A DNA stretch of 64,000 nucleotides. Source: Enterobacter cloacae subsp. cloacae ATCC 13047 (lineage in GTDB: Bacteria > Pseudomonadota > Gammaproteobacteria > Enterobacterales > Enterobacteriaceae). The stretch is from NCBI RefSeq assembly GCF_000025565.1, contig NC_014121.1:3992216-4056215 (forward strand), read 5' to 3'. This document shows, piece after piece, positions 12,342 through 20,479 of this stretch. How positions within the stretch are numbered: position 1 is the stretch's first letter; every line of letters begins with the position of its first letter. The notes under the pieces were generated by a model. It ran no database searches and was not told the DNA's origin. It saw only the letters and a program-made list of their open reading frames with translations. A program made the position numbers and the translations under genes.

Positions 12342-12369
12342 TTGGAGTGTCTATTCTTCAATAAGTTCC
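12342..12369 (-). promoter_or_regulatory. Sigma-E promoter of rpoE-rseABC
   Basis: The -35 element GGAACTT (12369-12363) and -10 element TCCAA (12346-12342) are separated by 16 nt, matching the sigma-E consensus apart from one base in the -10. This is the autoregulated rpoE promoter. The rest of the 427-nt rpoE-nadB gap is AT-rich and holds no gene I can support beyond the leader frame and the NadR site. Confidence 0.8.
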
Positions 12370-12658
12370 GTAACGCCTTTGTTTTTGTTCATCGCGTCAC
12401 AGACTGTTTATTTTCTCTCATTATAAGTCTGTTCACGATACATACCCACTTTCTGACTTCAAACATCTCTTATCCGGTCAGAAGAGTAACGCAACCCAGG
12501 CTTTATTTCACCACAAAATCTGAAGCTAACGACCTGCTTCGCAAAATATTTTCCTTCTTTTACATGCCGGAAATCCGCGCATGCGCGTTTAGTCATTGCA
12601 ACTGAGAATAAAAAAAACGTGCGATATCTCGCACTGAGATGCTATTCTGCCCAAACAC

Positions 12659-12676
12659 TGTTTAGTAAATTAAACA
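12659..12676. promoter_or_regulatory. NadR operator of nadB
   Basis: A perfect TGTTTA-N6-TAAACA dyad lies 7 nt before the nadB start codon. This is the NadR recognition pattern in enteric bacteria and explains NAD-dependent repression of nadB. Confidence 0.85.
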
Positions 12677-12683
12677 AAAAATC

Positions 12684-14303
12684 ATGAACACAACACCTGA
12701 ACTACATTGTGATGTACTGATCATCGGTAGCGGCGCGGCAGGACTCTCGCTGGCGCTGCGTCTGGCTGAGCATCAGAGCGTAATTGTTCTGAGTAAAGGA
12801 CCGATGAGCGAAGGCTCCACATTTTATGCCCAGGGCGGAATTGCCGCCGTGTTTGATGAAACAGACAGCATTGCGTCACACGTCGAAGATACGTTGATTG
12901 CCGGAGCCGGGATCGTCGATGAACATGCTGCGGAATTTGTCGCCAGCAATGCGCGTCACTGCGTCCAGTGGCTTATTGACCAAGGTGTACTGTTTGATAC
13001 TCAGGTTCAGCCAAACGGCGAAGAGAGTTACCACCTTACCCGCGAAGGCGGACACAGCCACCGCCGGATCCTGCACGCTGCAGATGCCACCGGTAAAGCG
13101 GTGGAAACCACCCTGGTCAGCAAGGCGCTCAGCCATCCTAATATTCGGGTGCTTGAGCGCAGTAATGCCGTTGACCTGATTATTTCTGACAAAATTGGCC
13201 TGCCGGGCACGCGCCGGGTGGTGGGGGCCTGGGTCTGGAATCGTAATAAAGAAAAGGTCGAAACCTGTCAGGCGAAAGCCGTGGTGCTGGCAACAGGTGG
13301 CGCCTCCAAAGTATATCAATACACCACCAACCCGGACATTGCCTCTGGTGATGGTATCGCCATGGCCTGGCGCGCCGGGTGTCGTGTTGCCAATCTTGAG
13401 TTCAACCAGTTTCATCCAACCGCACTGTTCCATCCGCAGGCGCGCAATTTCCTGCTGACGGAAGCCCTGCGCGGTGAAGGCGCGTATCTGAAGCGCCCGG
13501 ACGGCTCACGTTTTATGCCGGACTTTGACCCGCGAGGCGAGCTCGCACCGCGTGATATCGTCGCCCGCGCTATCGATCACGAGATGAAACGTCTTGGCGT
13601 GGATTGCATGTATCTGGATATCAGCCACAAACCGGCTGAGTTTGTCCGTCAGCATTTCCCGATGATTTATGAAAAGCTGCTCAGCCTTGGGATTGATCTG
13701 ACGCGCGACCCGGTACCGATTGTGCCAGCCGCTCACTATACCTGTGGTGGCGTCATGGTTGACGATCATGGCCGTACGGACGTGGATGGTCTGTATGCCA
13801 TCGGCGAGGTGAGCTATACCGGGCTGCATGGCGCGAACCGCATGGCATCCAATTCGTTGCTGGAGTGTCTGGTTTACGGCTGGTCCGCAGCGGTGGATAT
13901 AACCAAACGCATGCCGTATGCCCGCCACGCTGAGCACTTACCGGCCTGGGATGAGAGCCGCGTGGAAAACCCGGATGAGCTGGTTGTGATCCAGCATAAC
14001 TGGCATGAGCTTCGGCTATTTATGTGGGACTACGTTGGCATTGTACGCACGACGAAGCGTCTTGAGCGAGCCTTACGCCGTATCACCATGCTGCAGCAGG
14101 AAATTGATGAGTATTATGCCAACTTCCGCGTTTCCAACAATCTGCTGGAGCTGCGTAACCTGGTGCAGGTTGCCGAGTTGATTGTTCGCTGCGCGATGAT
14201 GCGTAAAGAGAGTCGGGGTTTACATTACACCCTGGACTATCCCGACACGCTGCCTGAATCCGGCCCGTCGGTTCTCTCCCCGCAGCGTCACATAAACAGA
14301 TAA
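12684..14303 (+). CDS. nadB: L-aspartate oxidase
   Basis: FAD enzyme that oxidises L-aspartate to iminoaspartate, first step of de novo NAD synthesis (with NadA). 539 residues: FAD dinucleotide loop [12 protein letters not shown] near residue 14, the FAD/substrate segment [20 protein letters not shown] near 43, [13 protein letters not shown] near 120 and the [16 protein letters not shown] box near 384. The start lies just after a NadR box. Its 3' end overlaps the convergent trmN by 16 nt. Confidence 0.97.
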   Translation: MNTTPELHCDVLIIGSGAAGLSLALRLAEHQSVIVLSKGPMSEGSTFYAQGGIAAVFDETDSIASHVEDTLIAGAGIVDEHAAEFVASNARHCVQWLIDQGVLFDTQVQPNGEESYHLTREGGHSHRRILHAADATGKAVETTLVSKALSHPNIRVLERSNAVDLIISDKIGLPGTRRVVGAWVWNRNKEKVETCQAKAVVLATGGASKVYQYTTNPDIASGDGIAMAWRAGCRVANLEFNQFHPTALFHPQARNFLLTEALRGEGAYLKRPDGSRFMPDFDPRGELAPRDIVARAIDHEMKRLGVDCMYLDISHKPAEFVRQHFPMIYEKLLSLGIDLTRDPVPIVPAAHYTCGGVMVDDHGRTDVDGLYAIGEVSYTGLHGANRMASNSLLECLVYGWSAAVDITKRMPYARHAEHLPAWDESRVENPDELVVIQHNWHELRLFMWDYVGIVRTTKRLERALRRITMLQQEIDEYYANFRVSNNLLELRNLVQVAELIVRCAMMRKESRGLHYTLDYPDTLPESGPSVLSPQRHINR

Positions 14304-15025
14304 AATGCCTGGGTCAGCGCAGTGTAATCTTCGGAGTAACGCTGGTCTGGCCCACGGATAACCATCCTGTCGTTAAAACATTCACCCTCTTTTGGCGAAA
14401 GCGCCAGCAAGACCCGGTGTGGTAAACGCCCTTCCGTATCCGAGATATCGGTACGCAGCCGCAAGTTCCAGCCCATCTCCCGTGCGATCTCAATAAAGGT
14501 ATTGCCGGTGCTTTCGGGAAGTACCACGCAGAAGAACCCTTCTTCGGAAATTAAATTCGCCGCGCTGGTTAACAGGGCTTTATGATCGAGCGAACCGGTA
14601 TAGCGAGCCTGTTCGCGCTCAGGCGTACCGCACTCCACGCCGGGCGCGTAGTAGGGAGGGTTACTGACGATCAAATCATAACGCGCCGTTTGCTCTGGTG
14701 CCCAGGCCAGTACGTCCGCGCATTCAACTTTTATTCGGGTTGCCCAGGGGGATTCGAGCGCATTTTCACTCGCCTGCCCTGCTGCCTGTGCATCCAGTTC
14801 AACCGCATCAATGGTGACATGCTCATCCGTGCGCTGAGCCAGCATTAATGCCAGCAGACCACTGCCGGTGCCAATATCCAGAATGCGCTTAACCCCTGCG
14901 ACAGGCGCCCACGCTCCCAGTAGAATACCGTCTGTACCGACTTTCATGGCACAGCGATCGTGAGCAACAAAAAATTGTTTAAACGTAAAACCATCGCGGC
15001 GCAATTGCGCTTTGAGTTGAGACAT
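14288..15025 (-). CDS. trmN: tRNA1(Val) (adenine(37)-N6)-methyltransferase
   Basis: SAM-dependent methylase that makes m6A37 in tRNA-Val (E. coli YfiC/TrmN6). 245 residues: a class I SAM site [15 protein letters not shown] near residue 47 and the catalytic NPPYY box of amino-methylases near 127. The open frame extends 109 codons upstream, but [19 protein letters not shown] matches the known N-terminus and the extension crosses the srmB promoter region. Ends inside nadB by 16 nt on the opposite strand. Confidence 0.94.
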   Translation of the reverse strand: MSQLKAQLRRDGFTFKQFFVAHDRCAMKVGTDGILLGAWAPVAGVKRILDIGTGSGLLALMLAQRTDEHVTIDAVELDAQAAGQASENALESPWATRIKVECADVLAWAPEQTARYDLIVSNPPYYAPGVECGTPEREQARYTGSLDHKALLTSAANLISEEGFFCVVLPESTGNTFIEIAREMGWNLRLRTDISDTEGRLPHRVLLALSPKEGECFNDRMVIRGPDQRYSEDYTALTQAFYLFM

Positions 15026-15157
15026 GTCAGAGCAACCTTCTAAGTGAAACTGGAGTAGCATAGGGGAAAGCGAAGTGGCCGAAAAGCGATATCCATACAA
15101 ACAGATGAAGATTACAGCCGTAACGTCTATAATCAGCGCCCCACACAGAGGTAGAAC

Positions 15158-16486
15158 ATGACTGTAACGACTTTTTCCGAACTTGAACTCGATGAAAGCC
15201 TGCTCAATGCACTTGAGAGCAAAGGCTTTACACGCCCGACCGCCATTCAGGCAGCGGCCATTCCGCCTGCGCTTGAGGGCCGCGATGTGCTCGGTTCTGC
15301 GCCAACCGGCACGGGGAAAACAGCAGCCTACTTGCTGCCTGTGTTGCAGCACCTGCTCGATTTTCCTCGTAAAAAATCAGGCCCGCCGCGTATTTTGATC
15401 CTGACGCCTACCCGTGAACTGGCTATGCAGGTTGCCGATCACGCACGCGAACTGGCAGCGAATACCCATCTGGATATCGCCACAATCACCGGCGGCGTTG
15501 CGTATATGAACCACGCCGAAGTGTTCAGCGAAAACCAGGATATCGTCGTTGCGACGACAGGCCGTCTGCTGCAATACATTAAAGAAGAGAACTTTGACTG
15601 CCGCGCGGTAGAAACCCTGATTCTGGACGAAGCCGACCGTATGCTGGACATGGGCTTCGCGCAGGATATCGAACACATCGCCGGTGAAACGCGCTGGCGC
15701 AACCAGACAATGCTCTTCTCTGCCACCCTCGAAGGGGACGCGATCAAAGACTTCGCAGAGCGCCTGCTGGAAGATCCGGTGGAAGTGTCGGCAACGCCTT
15801 CTACCCGTGAACGCAAGAAGATCCATCAGTGGTACTATCGCGCGGACAACCTTGAGCACAAGGTTGAATTGCTCAAGCACCTGCTGAAGCAGGAAGAGGC
15901 CACCCGCACTATCGTCTTTGTGCGTAAGCGCGAGCGTGTGCACGAGCTGGCTGAAATGCTGCGTAATGCCGGGATTAACAACTGCTACCTCGAAGGCGAG
16001 ATGGCACAGATCAAACGTACCGAAGGCATTAAGCGTCTGACCGATGGCCGCGTTAACGTGCTGGTGGCAACAGATGTTGCTGCTCGCGGGATTGACATTC
16101 CGGACGTCAGCCACGTGATCAACTTCGATATGCCGCGCAGCGGTGATACCTATCTGCACCGCATCGGCCGTACCGGCCGCGCCGGGCGTAAAGGTACAGC
16201 GATCTCCCTGGTTGAAGCGCACGACCATCTGCTGCTGCAGAAAATTGGTCGCTATATCGACGAGCCACTGAAATCCCGCGTTGTCGATGGCCTGCGCCCA
16301 ACCACGCGTGCACCGAGTGAAAAAATGACGGGCAAACCGTCTAAAAAAGCACTGGCGAAACGTGCGGAGAGAAAAGAGAAAGAAAAAGAGAAGCCGCGCG
16401 TGAAGCAGCGTCATCGCGATACCAAGAATATTGGTAAACGCCGTAAGCCAAGCGGTACTGCGTCAGAAGCGAAAACTGAAGAGTAA
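15158..16486 (+). CDS. srmB: ATP-dependent RNA helicase SrmB
   Basis: DEAD-box helicase for early 50S subunit assembly. 442 residues: Q motif GFTRPTAIQ near 23, motif [12 protein letters not shown] near 48, motif II DEAD in [11 protein letters not shown] near 155, motif III SAT near 188 and motif [12 protein letters not shown] near 331, then a lysine/arginine-rich tail of about 70 residues for RNA contact. Divergent from trmN; followed by a bidirectional terminator shared with grcA. Confidence 0.97.
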   Translation: MTVTTFSELELDESLLNALESKGFTRPTAIQAAAIPPALEGRDVLGSAPTGTGKTAAYLLPVLQHLLDFPRKKSGPPRILILTPTRELAMQVADHARELAANTHLDIATITGGVAYMNHAEVFSENQDIVVATTGRLLQYIKEENFDCRAVETLILDEADRMLDMGFAQDIEHIAGETRWRNQTMLFSATLEGDAIKDFAERLLEDPVEVSATPSTRERKKIHQWYYRADNLEHKVELLKHLLKQEEATRTIVFVRKRERVHELAEMLRNAGINNCYLEGEMAQIKRTEGIKRLTDGRVNVLVATDVAARGIDIPDVSHVINFDMPRSGDTYLHRIGRTGRAGRKGTAISLVEAHDHLLLQKIGRYIDEPLKSRVVDGLRPTTRAPSEKMTGKPSKKALAKRAERKEKEKEKPRVKQRHRDTKNIGKRRKPSGTASEAKTEE

Positions 16487-16516
16487 AAAAAAGCCGGGAA
16501 ATATCCCGGCTTTTTG
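16485..16516. terminator. Bidirectional terminator between srmB and grcA
   Basis: Arms AGCCGGGA (16492-16499) and TCCCGGCT (16504-16511) around a 4-nt loop, with an A-run on the left and a T-run on the right, so it can end transcripts from both sides. Confidence 0.88.
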
Positions 16517-16539
16517 TTCCACCCCCGTGGCTAAAAACC

Positions 16540-16923
16540 TTACAGGCTTTCAGTAAAGGTACGCGCGATAACGTCGCGCTGCTGTTCCGGGGTCAAGGAG
16601 TTGAAACGCACCGCGTAGCCAGACACACGAATAGTCAGCTGTGGGTATTTTTCAGGATGCTTAACCGCATCTTCCAGCGTTTCGCGACGCAGTACGTTCA
16701 CGTTCAGATGCTGACCACCTTCAACACGCACTTCTGGTTTCACTTCCATTGGGATTTCGCGGTATTCAATTTCGCCCAGCTTATTAACTGGAACGATTTC
16801 ATCTTCCGCAAAACCCGCTTTTGCTACCACACAGCGTGCTTCGTTTTTCTCGCTGTCCAGCAGCCAGAAAGAGTTGAGCAGATCGTCGTTTGCAGCTTTA
16901 GTAATCTGGATACCTGTAATCAT
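16540..16923 (-). CDS. grcA: Autonomous glycyl radical cofactor
   Basis: Spare glycyl-radical domain that restores oxygen-damaged pyruvate formate-lyase. 127 residues, similar to the PFL C-terminus; the radical glycine lies in [13 protein letters not shown] near residue 102, activated by PflA. E. coli name also YfiD. Upstream, two FNR sites spaced as in E. coli support anaerobic and low-oxygen induction. Confidence 0.96.
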   Translation of the reverse strand: MITGIQITKAANDDLLNSFWLLDSEKNEARCVVAKAGFAEDEIVPVNKLGEIEYREIPMEVKPEVRVEGGQHLNVNVLRRETLEDAVKHPEKYPQLTIRVSGYAVRFNSLTPEQQRDVIARTFTESL

Positions 16924-17029
16924 GTGTTGCCTCCCTTAGGCTACATTAACTGGTGTCGGCCTTTCGCGGCCAATTGGTAAAACCATTGTTTCTTGTGTGT
17001 ATATATATCATTCACACCACGGCGATTTA

Positions 17030-17043
17030 TTGATTTAAATCAA
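17030..17043 (-). promoter_or_regulatory. FNR site, promoter-proximal, of grcA
   Basis: TTGAT-TTAA-ATCAA is a perfect FNR dyad. If it is centred at -40.5, as in E. coli, the start of transcription falls near 16996, with the TATATA stretch at about 17001-17008 as the -10 region. Confidence 0.88.
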
Positions 17044-17082
17044 CAAAATCACCAACCACACAAAGAGTGCGGTCTGATTTTA

Positions 17083-17096
17083 TTGTTTCAGATCAA
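17083..17096 (-). promoter_or_regulatory. FNR site, upstream, of grcA
   Basis: TTGTT-TCAG-ATCAA is a one-mismatch FNR dyad. Its centre is exactly 53 bp from the proximal site, the same spacing as the -40.5 and -93.5 sites of E. coli yfiD, where the upstream site tunes the response to very low oxygen. The remainder of the 314-nt grcA-ung gap shows nothing further that I can name. Confidence 0.75.
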
Positions 17097-17237
17097 TTTT
17101 TCAGCCTTACCAATTCAAATCAATTTGTAATTTTTCAACCATAATTTAAGGAGTTAGGGCTAATTTCCGCATGGAATTTTGCACCGCAGGATTTAGCGGT
17201 TAAGCTAGGCGCAGAATGAGATTCGCAGGAGAGCGAG

Positions 17238-17927
17238 ATGACGACACCGCTGACATGGCACGATGTGCTGGCAGAAGAGAAACAGCAGCCCTATTTTATC
17301 AACACTCTCAGTACCGTTGCGGCAGAGCGGCAGTCTGGCCAGACGATTTATCCGCCCCAGAAAGACGTATTTAACGCGTTTCGCTATACCGAACTGAGCG
17401 ATGTCAAAGTGGTGATCCTGGGTCAGGATCCTTACCACGGCCCTGGTCAGGCTCATGGGCTGGCCTTCTCCGTGCGCCCGGGCGTGGCTATCCCCCCTTC
17501 TCTGCTGAACATGTATAAAGAGCTTGAAGGAACGATCCCCGGTTTTACCCGGCCCAATCATGGTTATCTGGAAAGCTGGGCGCGCCAGGGCGTGCTGTTA
17601 CTGAATACTGTCTTAACCGTACGAGCAGGTCAGGCGCACTCTCACGCCAGCCTTGGGTGGGAAACCTTTACGGATAAAGTCATCAGCCTTATCAATGAAC
17701 ATCGTGAGGGGGTAGTGTTTTTACTCTGGGGATCGCATGCGCAGAAGAAAGGGGCGATTATTGACCGTCAGCGTCATCACGTATTGAAAGCGCCACACCC
17801 GTCTCCGCTGTCAGCCCATCGTGGTTTCTTTGGCTGTAATCATTTTGTTCTGGCGAATGAGTGGCTGGAAAAACGTGGCGAAACGCCGATTATCTGGATG
17901 CCCGTGTTACCGGCAGAAAGCGAGTAA
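17238..17927 (+). CDS. ung: Uracil-DNA glycosylase
   Basis: Excises uracil from DNA to begin base excision repair. 229 residues, full length. The water-activating loop [18 protein letters not shown] sits near residue 62 (catalytic Asp64), and the DNA-intercalating [13 protein letters not shown] loop near 187 is intact. Its own ribosome site GGAGAG precedes the ATG. Convergent with yfiF across a short hairpin. Confidence 0.97.
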   Translation: MTTPLTWHDVLAEEKQQPYFINTLSTVAAERQSGQTIYPPQKDVFNAFRYTELSDVKVVILGQDPYHGPGQAHGLAFSVRPGVAIPPSLLNMYKELEGTIPGFTRPNHGYLESWARQGVLLLNTVLTVRAGQAHSHASLGWETFTDKVISLINEHREGVVFLLWGSHAQKKGAIIDRQRHHVLKAPHPSPLSAHRGFFGCNHFVLANEWLEKRGETPIIWMPVLPAESE

Positions 17928-17935
17928 GAAATGAA

Positions 17936-17957
17936 TGTGCCGGGCTGGCCCGGCACA
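17936..17957. terminator. Hairpin between convergent ung and yfiF
   Basis: Perfect 9-bp arms TGTGCCGGG and CCCGGCACA with a 4-nt loop. No strong T-run follows on either strand, so it may act as a weak terminator or an mRNA 3'-end stabiliser. Confidence 0.45.
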
Positions 17958-17965
17958 TAAAAAGC

Positions 17966-19051
17966 TTATGCTTTGTTCTGACGCCACCACTCCGCCAGCA
18001 GTACGCCGGTCGCGACGGAAACGTTCAGACTTTCCACATTGCCCGTCCCGTCAATAGAGACGCTCAGATCCGCACTCGAGAGTGCCGCGTCTGACAGACC
18101 ATCACGTTCCTGACCTAACACCAGCACCATCTTGCGCGGCAGCGTCGCTTTAAACAGCGGCGTACCGGCATGGCTGGAGGTCGTCACAATGGAATAGCCC
18201 GCTTTACGGAACTGCTCGATGGCATCCAGAACGCTGTCGCCGGTGATCGGCTGAACGTGCTCGGCACCGCCTTCCGCAGTACGGATCGCAGCACCGGATT
18301 CCAGCAGCGCAGCATCCTGCAGCAGTACCCCTTTAACGCCGAAGTGCGCGCAGCTGCGCATCATCGCCCCCAGGTTATGCGGGTTACCCACATCTTCCAG
18401 CGCCAGCACGCAGTCATCGGTACCGGCCTGGCTGACCCACTGTTGCACCGTTGTGCCGTTGCGTTTTTTGATCAGGAAGCAGACACCACCGTGGTGTTCG
18501 GTGCCTGACGCTTTCGTCAACTCGGCATCATCAACCACATGATAGGCTTTACGGTTTGCCGCCATCCAGCGCAGGGCTTCTTTGAAGCGAGGGGTGACGC
18601 TCTGGATAAACCATGCACGAACGATACACTCAGGGCGGCTCTGGAACAGAGCCTGACAGGCGTTTTCGCCATACACGCGTGTCTCTTCCGCACGCTGACG
18701 GCGCAGCACTTCCGGATCGATAAAGCTTTTACCGCTGATGCCACCGTGATCGGCTTTTTCAGGCGTCTCATCGCCAGGCGCGCGGGACACGGTACGCCAT
18801 GGTGACGAACCCTCACGTGCAAAATCATCGCGTTTGCGATCGTCACGCTTGCGGTCATCACGTTTGCGGTCATCGCCGCGGTTGTTTCTGTCATCGCGGG
18901 CGGGGCGACGGCCACCGTCTGCACGAGAGGACGCCGGACGCCCGCCACCTTTTCCGGTACGCGGATTTTGGGTGCGTTTATCAGAGTCATCATCACTGCG
19001 GACATACATCACTTTGACCTTGCCGCTTTTATTTTTCATTTCGTCGTTCAT
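17966..19051 (-). CDS. yfiF: TrmH-family RNA methyltransferase YfiF
   Basis: SpoU/TrmH family predicted 2'-O-ribose methylase; substrate unknown. 361 residues: a long, highly charged N-terminal arm with tandem RDDRK repeats (about residues 60-80), then a substrate-binding domain ([14 protein letters not shown] onward), and a C-terminal SPOUT knot with [29 protein letters not shown] and [14 protein letters not shown]. Start taken at [17 protein letters not shown] as in E. coli, four codons inside the longest frame. The arm is longer than in E. coli. Confidence 0.9.
   Translation of the reverse strand: MNDEMKNKSGKVKVMYVRSDDDSDKRTQNPRTGKGGGRPASSRADGGRRPARDDRNNRGDDRKRDDRKRDDRKRDDFAREGSSPWRTVSRAPGDETPEKADHGGISGKSFIDPEVLRRQRAEETRVYGENACQALFQSRPECIVRAWFIQSVTPRFKEALRWMAANRKAYHVVDDAELTKASGTEHHGGVCFLIKKRNGTTVQQWVSQAGTDDCVLALEDVGNPHNLGAMMRSCAHFGVKGVLLQDAALLESGAAIRTAEGGAEHVQPITGDSVLDAIEQFRKAGYSIVTTSSHAGTPLFKATLPRKMVLVLGQERDGLSDAALSSADLSVSIDGTGNVESLNVSVATGVLLAEWWRQNKA
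18825..18875 (-). repeat. 15-bp tandem repeat inside yfiF
   Basis: Three full 15-bp units (18825-18839, 18840-18854, 18855-18869) and a partial fourth, 80-90% alike, encode repeated RDDRK. Such in-frame repeats can change in copy number without breaking the gene. Confidence 0.85.
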
Positions 19052-19255
19052 GCTTTTCTCCACCAGCGCTGCGCGAAGCGCGCAGATTACCCGATGTGCA
19101 AGCGCATAGCCATAATTTCGTACAAAAGCCTGTGACTATTGTTCTCATTGAATAAAACGCATTGTCGTTTCAAACAGGCTCATTGATAATATGTAACATA
19201 TTAGAAACATTATCGGCATACTGCCGCTGTCCCATGGTTCTATCAGAGGTTAGTT

Positions 19256-19675
19256 ATGAATACCGTATGTGCCAACTGTCAGGCTCTTAACCGCATTCCG
19301 GACGATCGGATCGAGGATGGTGCGAAATGCGGGCGTTGTGGCCATGAGTTGTTTGATGGCGATGTGATTAACGCTACAGGTGCTACGCTGGACAAACTCC
19401 TCAAGGACGATCTCCCGGTGGTTGTCGATTTCTGGGCACCATGGTGTGGCCCGTGCCGTAACTTCGCGCCAATCTTTGAAGATGTCGCCGAAGAGCGCAG
19501 CGGGAAGATGCGTTTTGTGAAGGTGAATACGGAGGCAGAACGCGAGCTCAGCGCCCGTTTTCGTATTCGTAGCATTCCGACCATCATGATTTTCAAAAAT
19601 GGTGAAGTCATCGACATGCTCAACGGCGCGGTACCCAAAGCGCCTTTCGAGAGCTGGTTGAACGAGTCGCTGTAA
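19256..19675 (+). CDS. trxC: Thioredoxin 2
   Basis: Zinc-binding thioredoxin for disulfide reduction under oxidative stress. 139 residues: an N-terminal zinc ribbon from two CXXC pairs (CANC near residue 5 and CGRC near 25) and the thioredoxin fold with WCGPC near 63. In E. coli it is under OxyR control; no clear OxyR site was identified here. A hairpin of arms ACGGGGCACA and TGTGCCCCGT follows the stop at 19681-19703. Confidence 0.96.
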   Translation: MNTVCANCQALNRIPDDRIEDGAKCGRCGHELFDGDVINATGATLDKLLKDDLPVVVDFWAPWCGPCRNFAPIFEDVAEERSGKMRFVKVNTEAERELSARFRIRSIPTIMIFKNGEVIDMLNGAVPKAPFESWLNESL

Positions 19676-19745
19676 CATTCACGGGGCACATCTTGTGCCC
19701 CGTTCCCGCCTCTGCGAAAATGGGGTTTTTCCTGCCCTTTCGCCC

Positions 19746-20444
19746 ATGACTGATAACGCTGTACTTCAATTACGCGCCGAACGCCTTGCCCGCGCGACTC
19801 GCCCTTTTCTCGCTCGTGGCAACCGCATCCGTCGCTGCCAGCGCTGCCTGCTGCCGTTAAAAGTGTGCCTGTGCGACACGCTGGTACCGGCCACGGCGGA
19901 AAGCCGTTTTTGCCTGGTCATGTTTGATACCGAACCGATGAAACCCAGCAATACGGGCCGTCTGATCGCCGATATTCTGCCTGATACGGCCGCGTTTCAG
20001 TGGTCGCGAACGGAGCCTCCTCAGGCCCTGCTCGACTTAGTGGCAAGCCCGGACTATCAGCCGATGGTCGTTTTCCCCGCCTCCTATGCAGGCGCCGACC
20101 GTCAGGTATTGTCAGCCCCGCCATCCGGAAAACCACCGCTGTTTATTATGCTGGATGGCACCTGGACGGAAGCGCGGAAAATGTTCCGTAAAAGCCCTTA
20201 CCTTGACGCGCTGCCGATCATTTCTGTCGACCTCTCTCGCGTATCGGCCTACCGCTTACGTGAAGCCCATGCTGACGGACAATACTGCACCGCCGAAGTG
20301 GCGATCGCACTGCTGGATTTAGCGGGTGATACCGAGGCGGCTGCCGCGCTGGGCAGCCATTTCTCCCGTTTTCGCGAACGCTATCTGGCGGGAAAAACCG
20401 TTCATAAGGGCAGTGTCACAGCAACCGGGACAGAAAACGTTTAA
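19746..20444 (+). CDS. tapT: tRNA-uridine aminocarboxypropyltransferase (DTW domain)
   Basis: Makes acp3U47 in tRNA from SAM (E. coli YfiP/TapT). 232 residues: N-terminal zinc-type cysteines RCQRCLLPLKVCLC near 30, the PSNTGRLIAD segment, and the family's name motif DGTWTEARKM near 137. Start taken at MTDNAVLQLRAER, the conserved N-terminus; the frame is open 17 codons earlier. Followed after 35 nt by patZ, probably one transcript. Confidence 0.9.
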   Translation: MTDNAVLQLRAERLARATRPFLARGNRIRRCQRCLLPLKVCLCDTLVPATAESRFCLVMFDTEPMKPSNTGRLIADILPDTAAFQWSRTEPPQALLDLVASPDYQPMVVFPASYAGADRQVLSAPPSGKPPLFIMLDGTWTEARKMFRKSPYLDALPIISVDLSRVSAYRLREAHADGQYCTAEVAIALLDLAGDTEAAAALGSHFSRFRERYLAGKTVHKGSVTATGTENV

Positions 20445-20479
20445 AATCATCAGGTCGCTTGCATTCACAGGAGGCCTGC

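Noticed and set aside
15026..15352. 109-codon N-terminal extension of trmN
   Set aside because: It crosses the srmB start region and is not part of the known protein; the internal ATG matches the family N-terminus.
15377..16414. 345-codon minus-strand frame opposite srmB
   Set aside because: Shadow of srmB, which carries all DEAD-box motifs.
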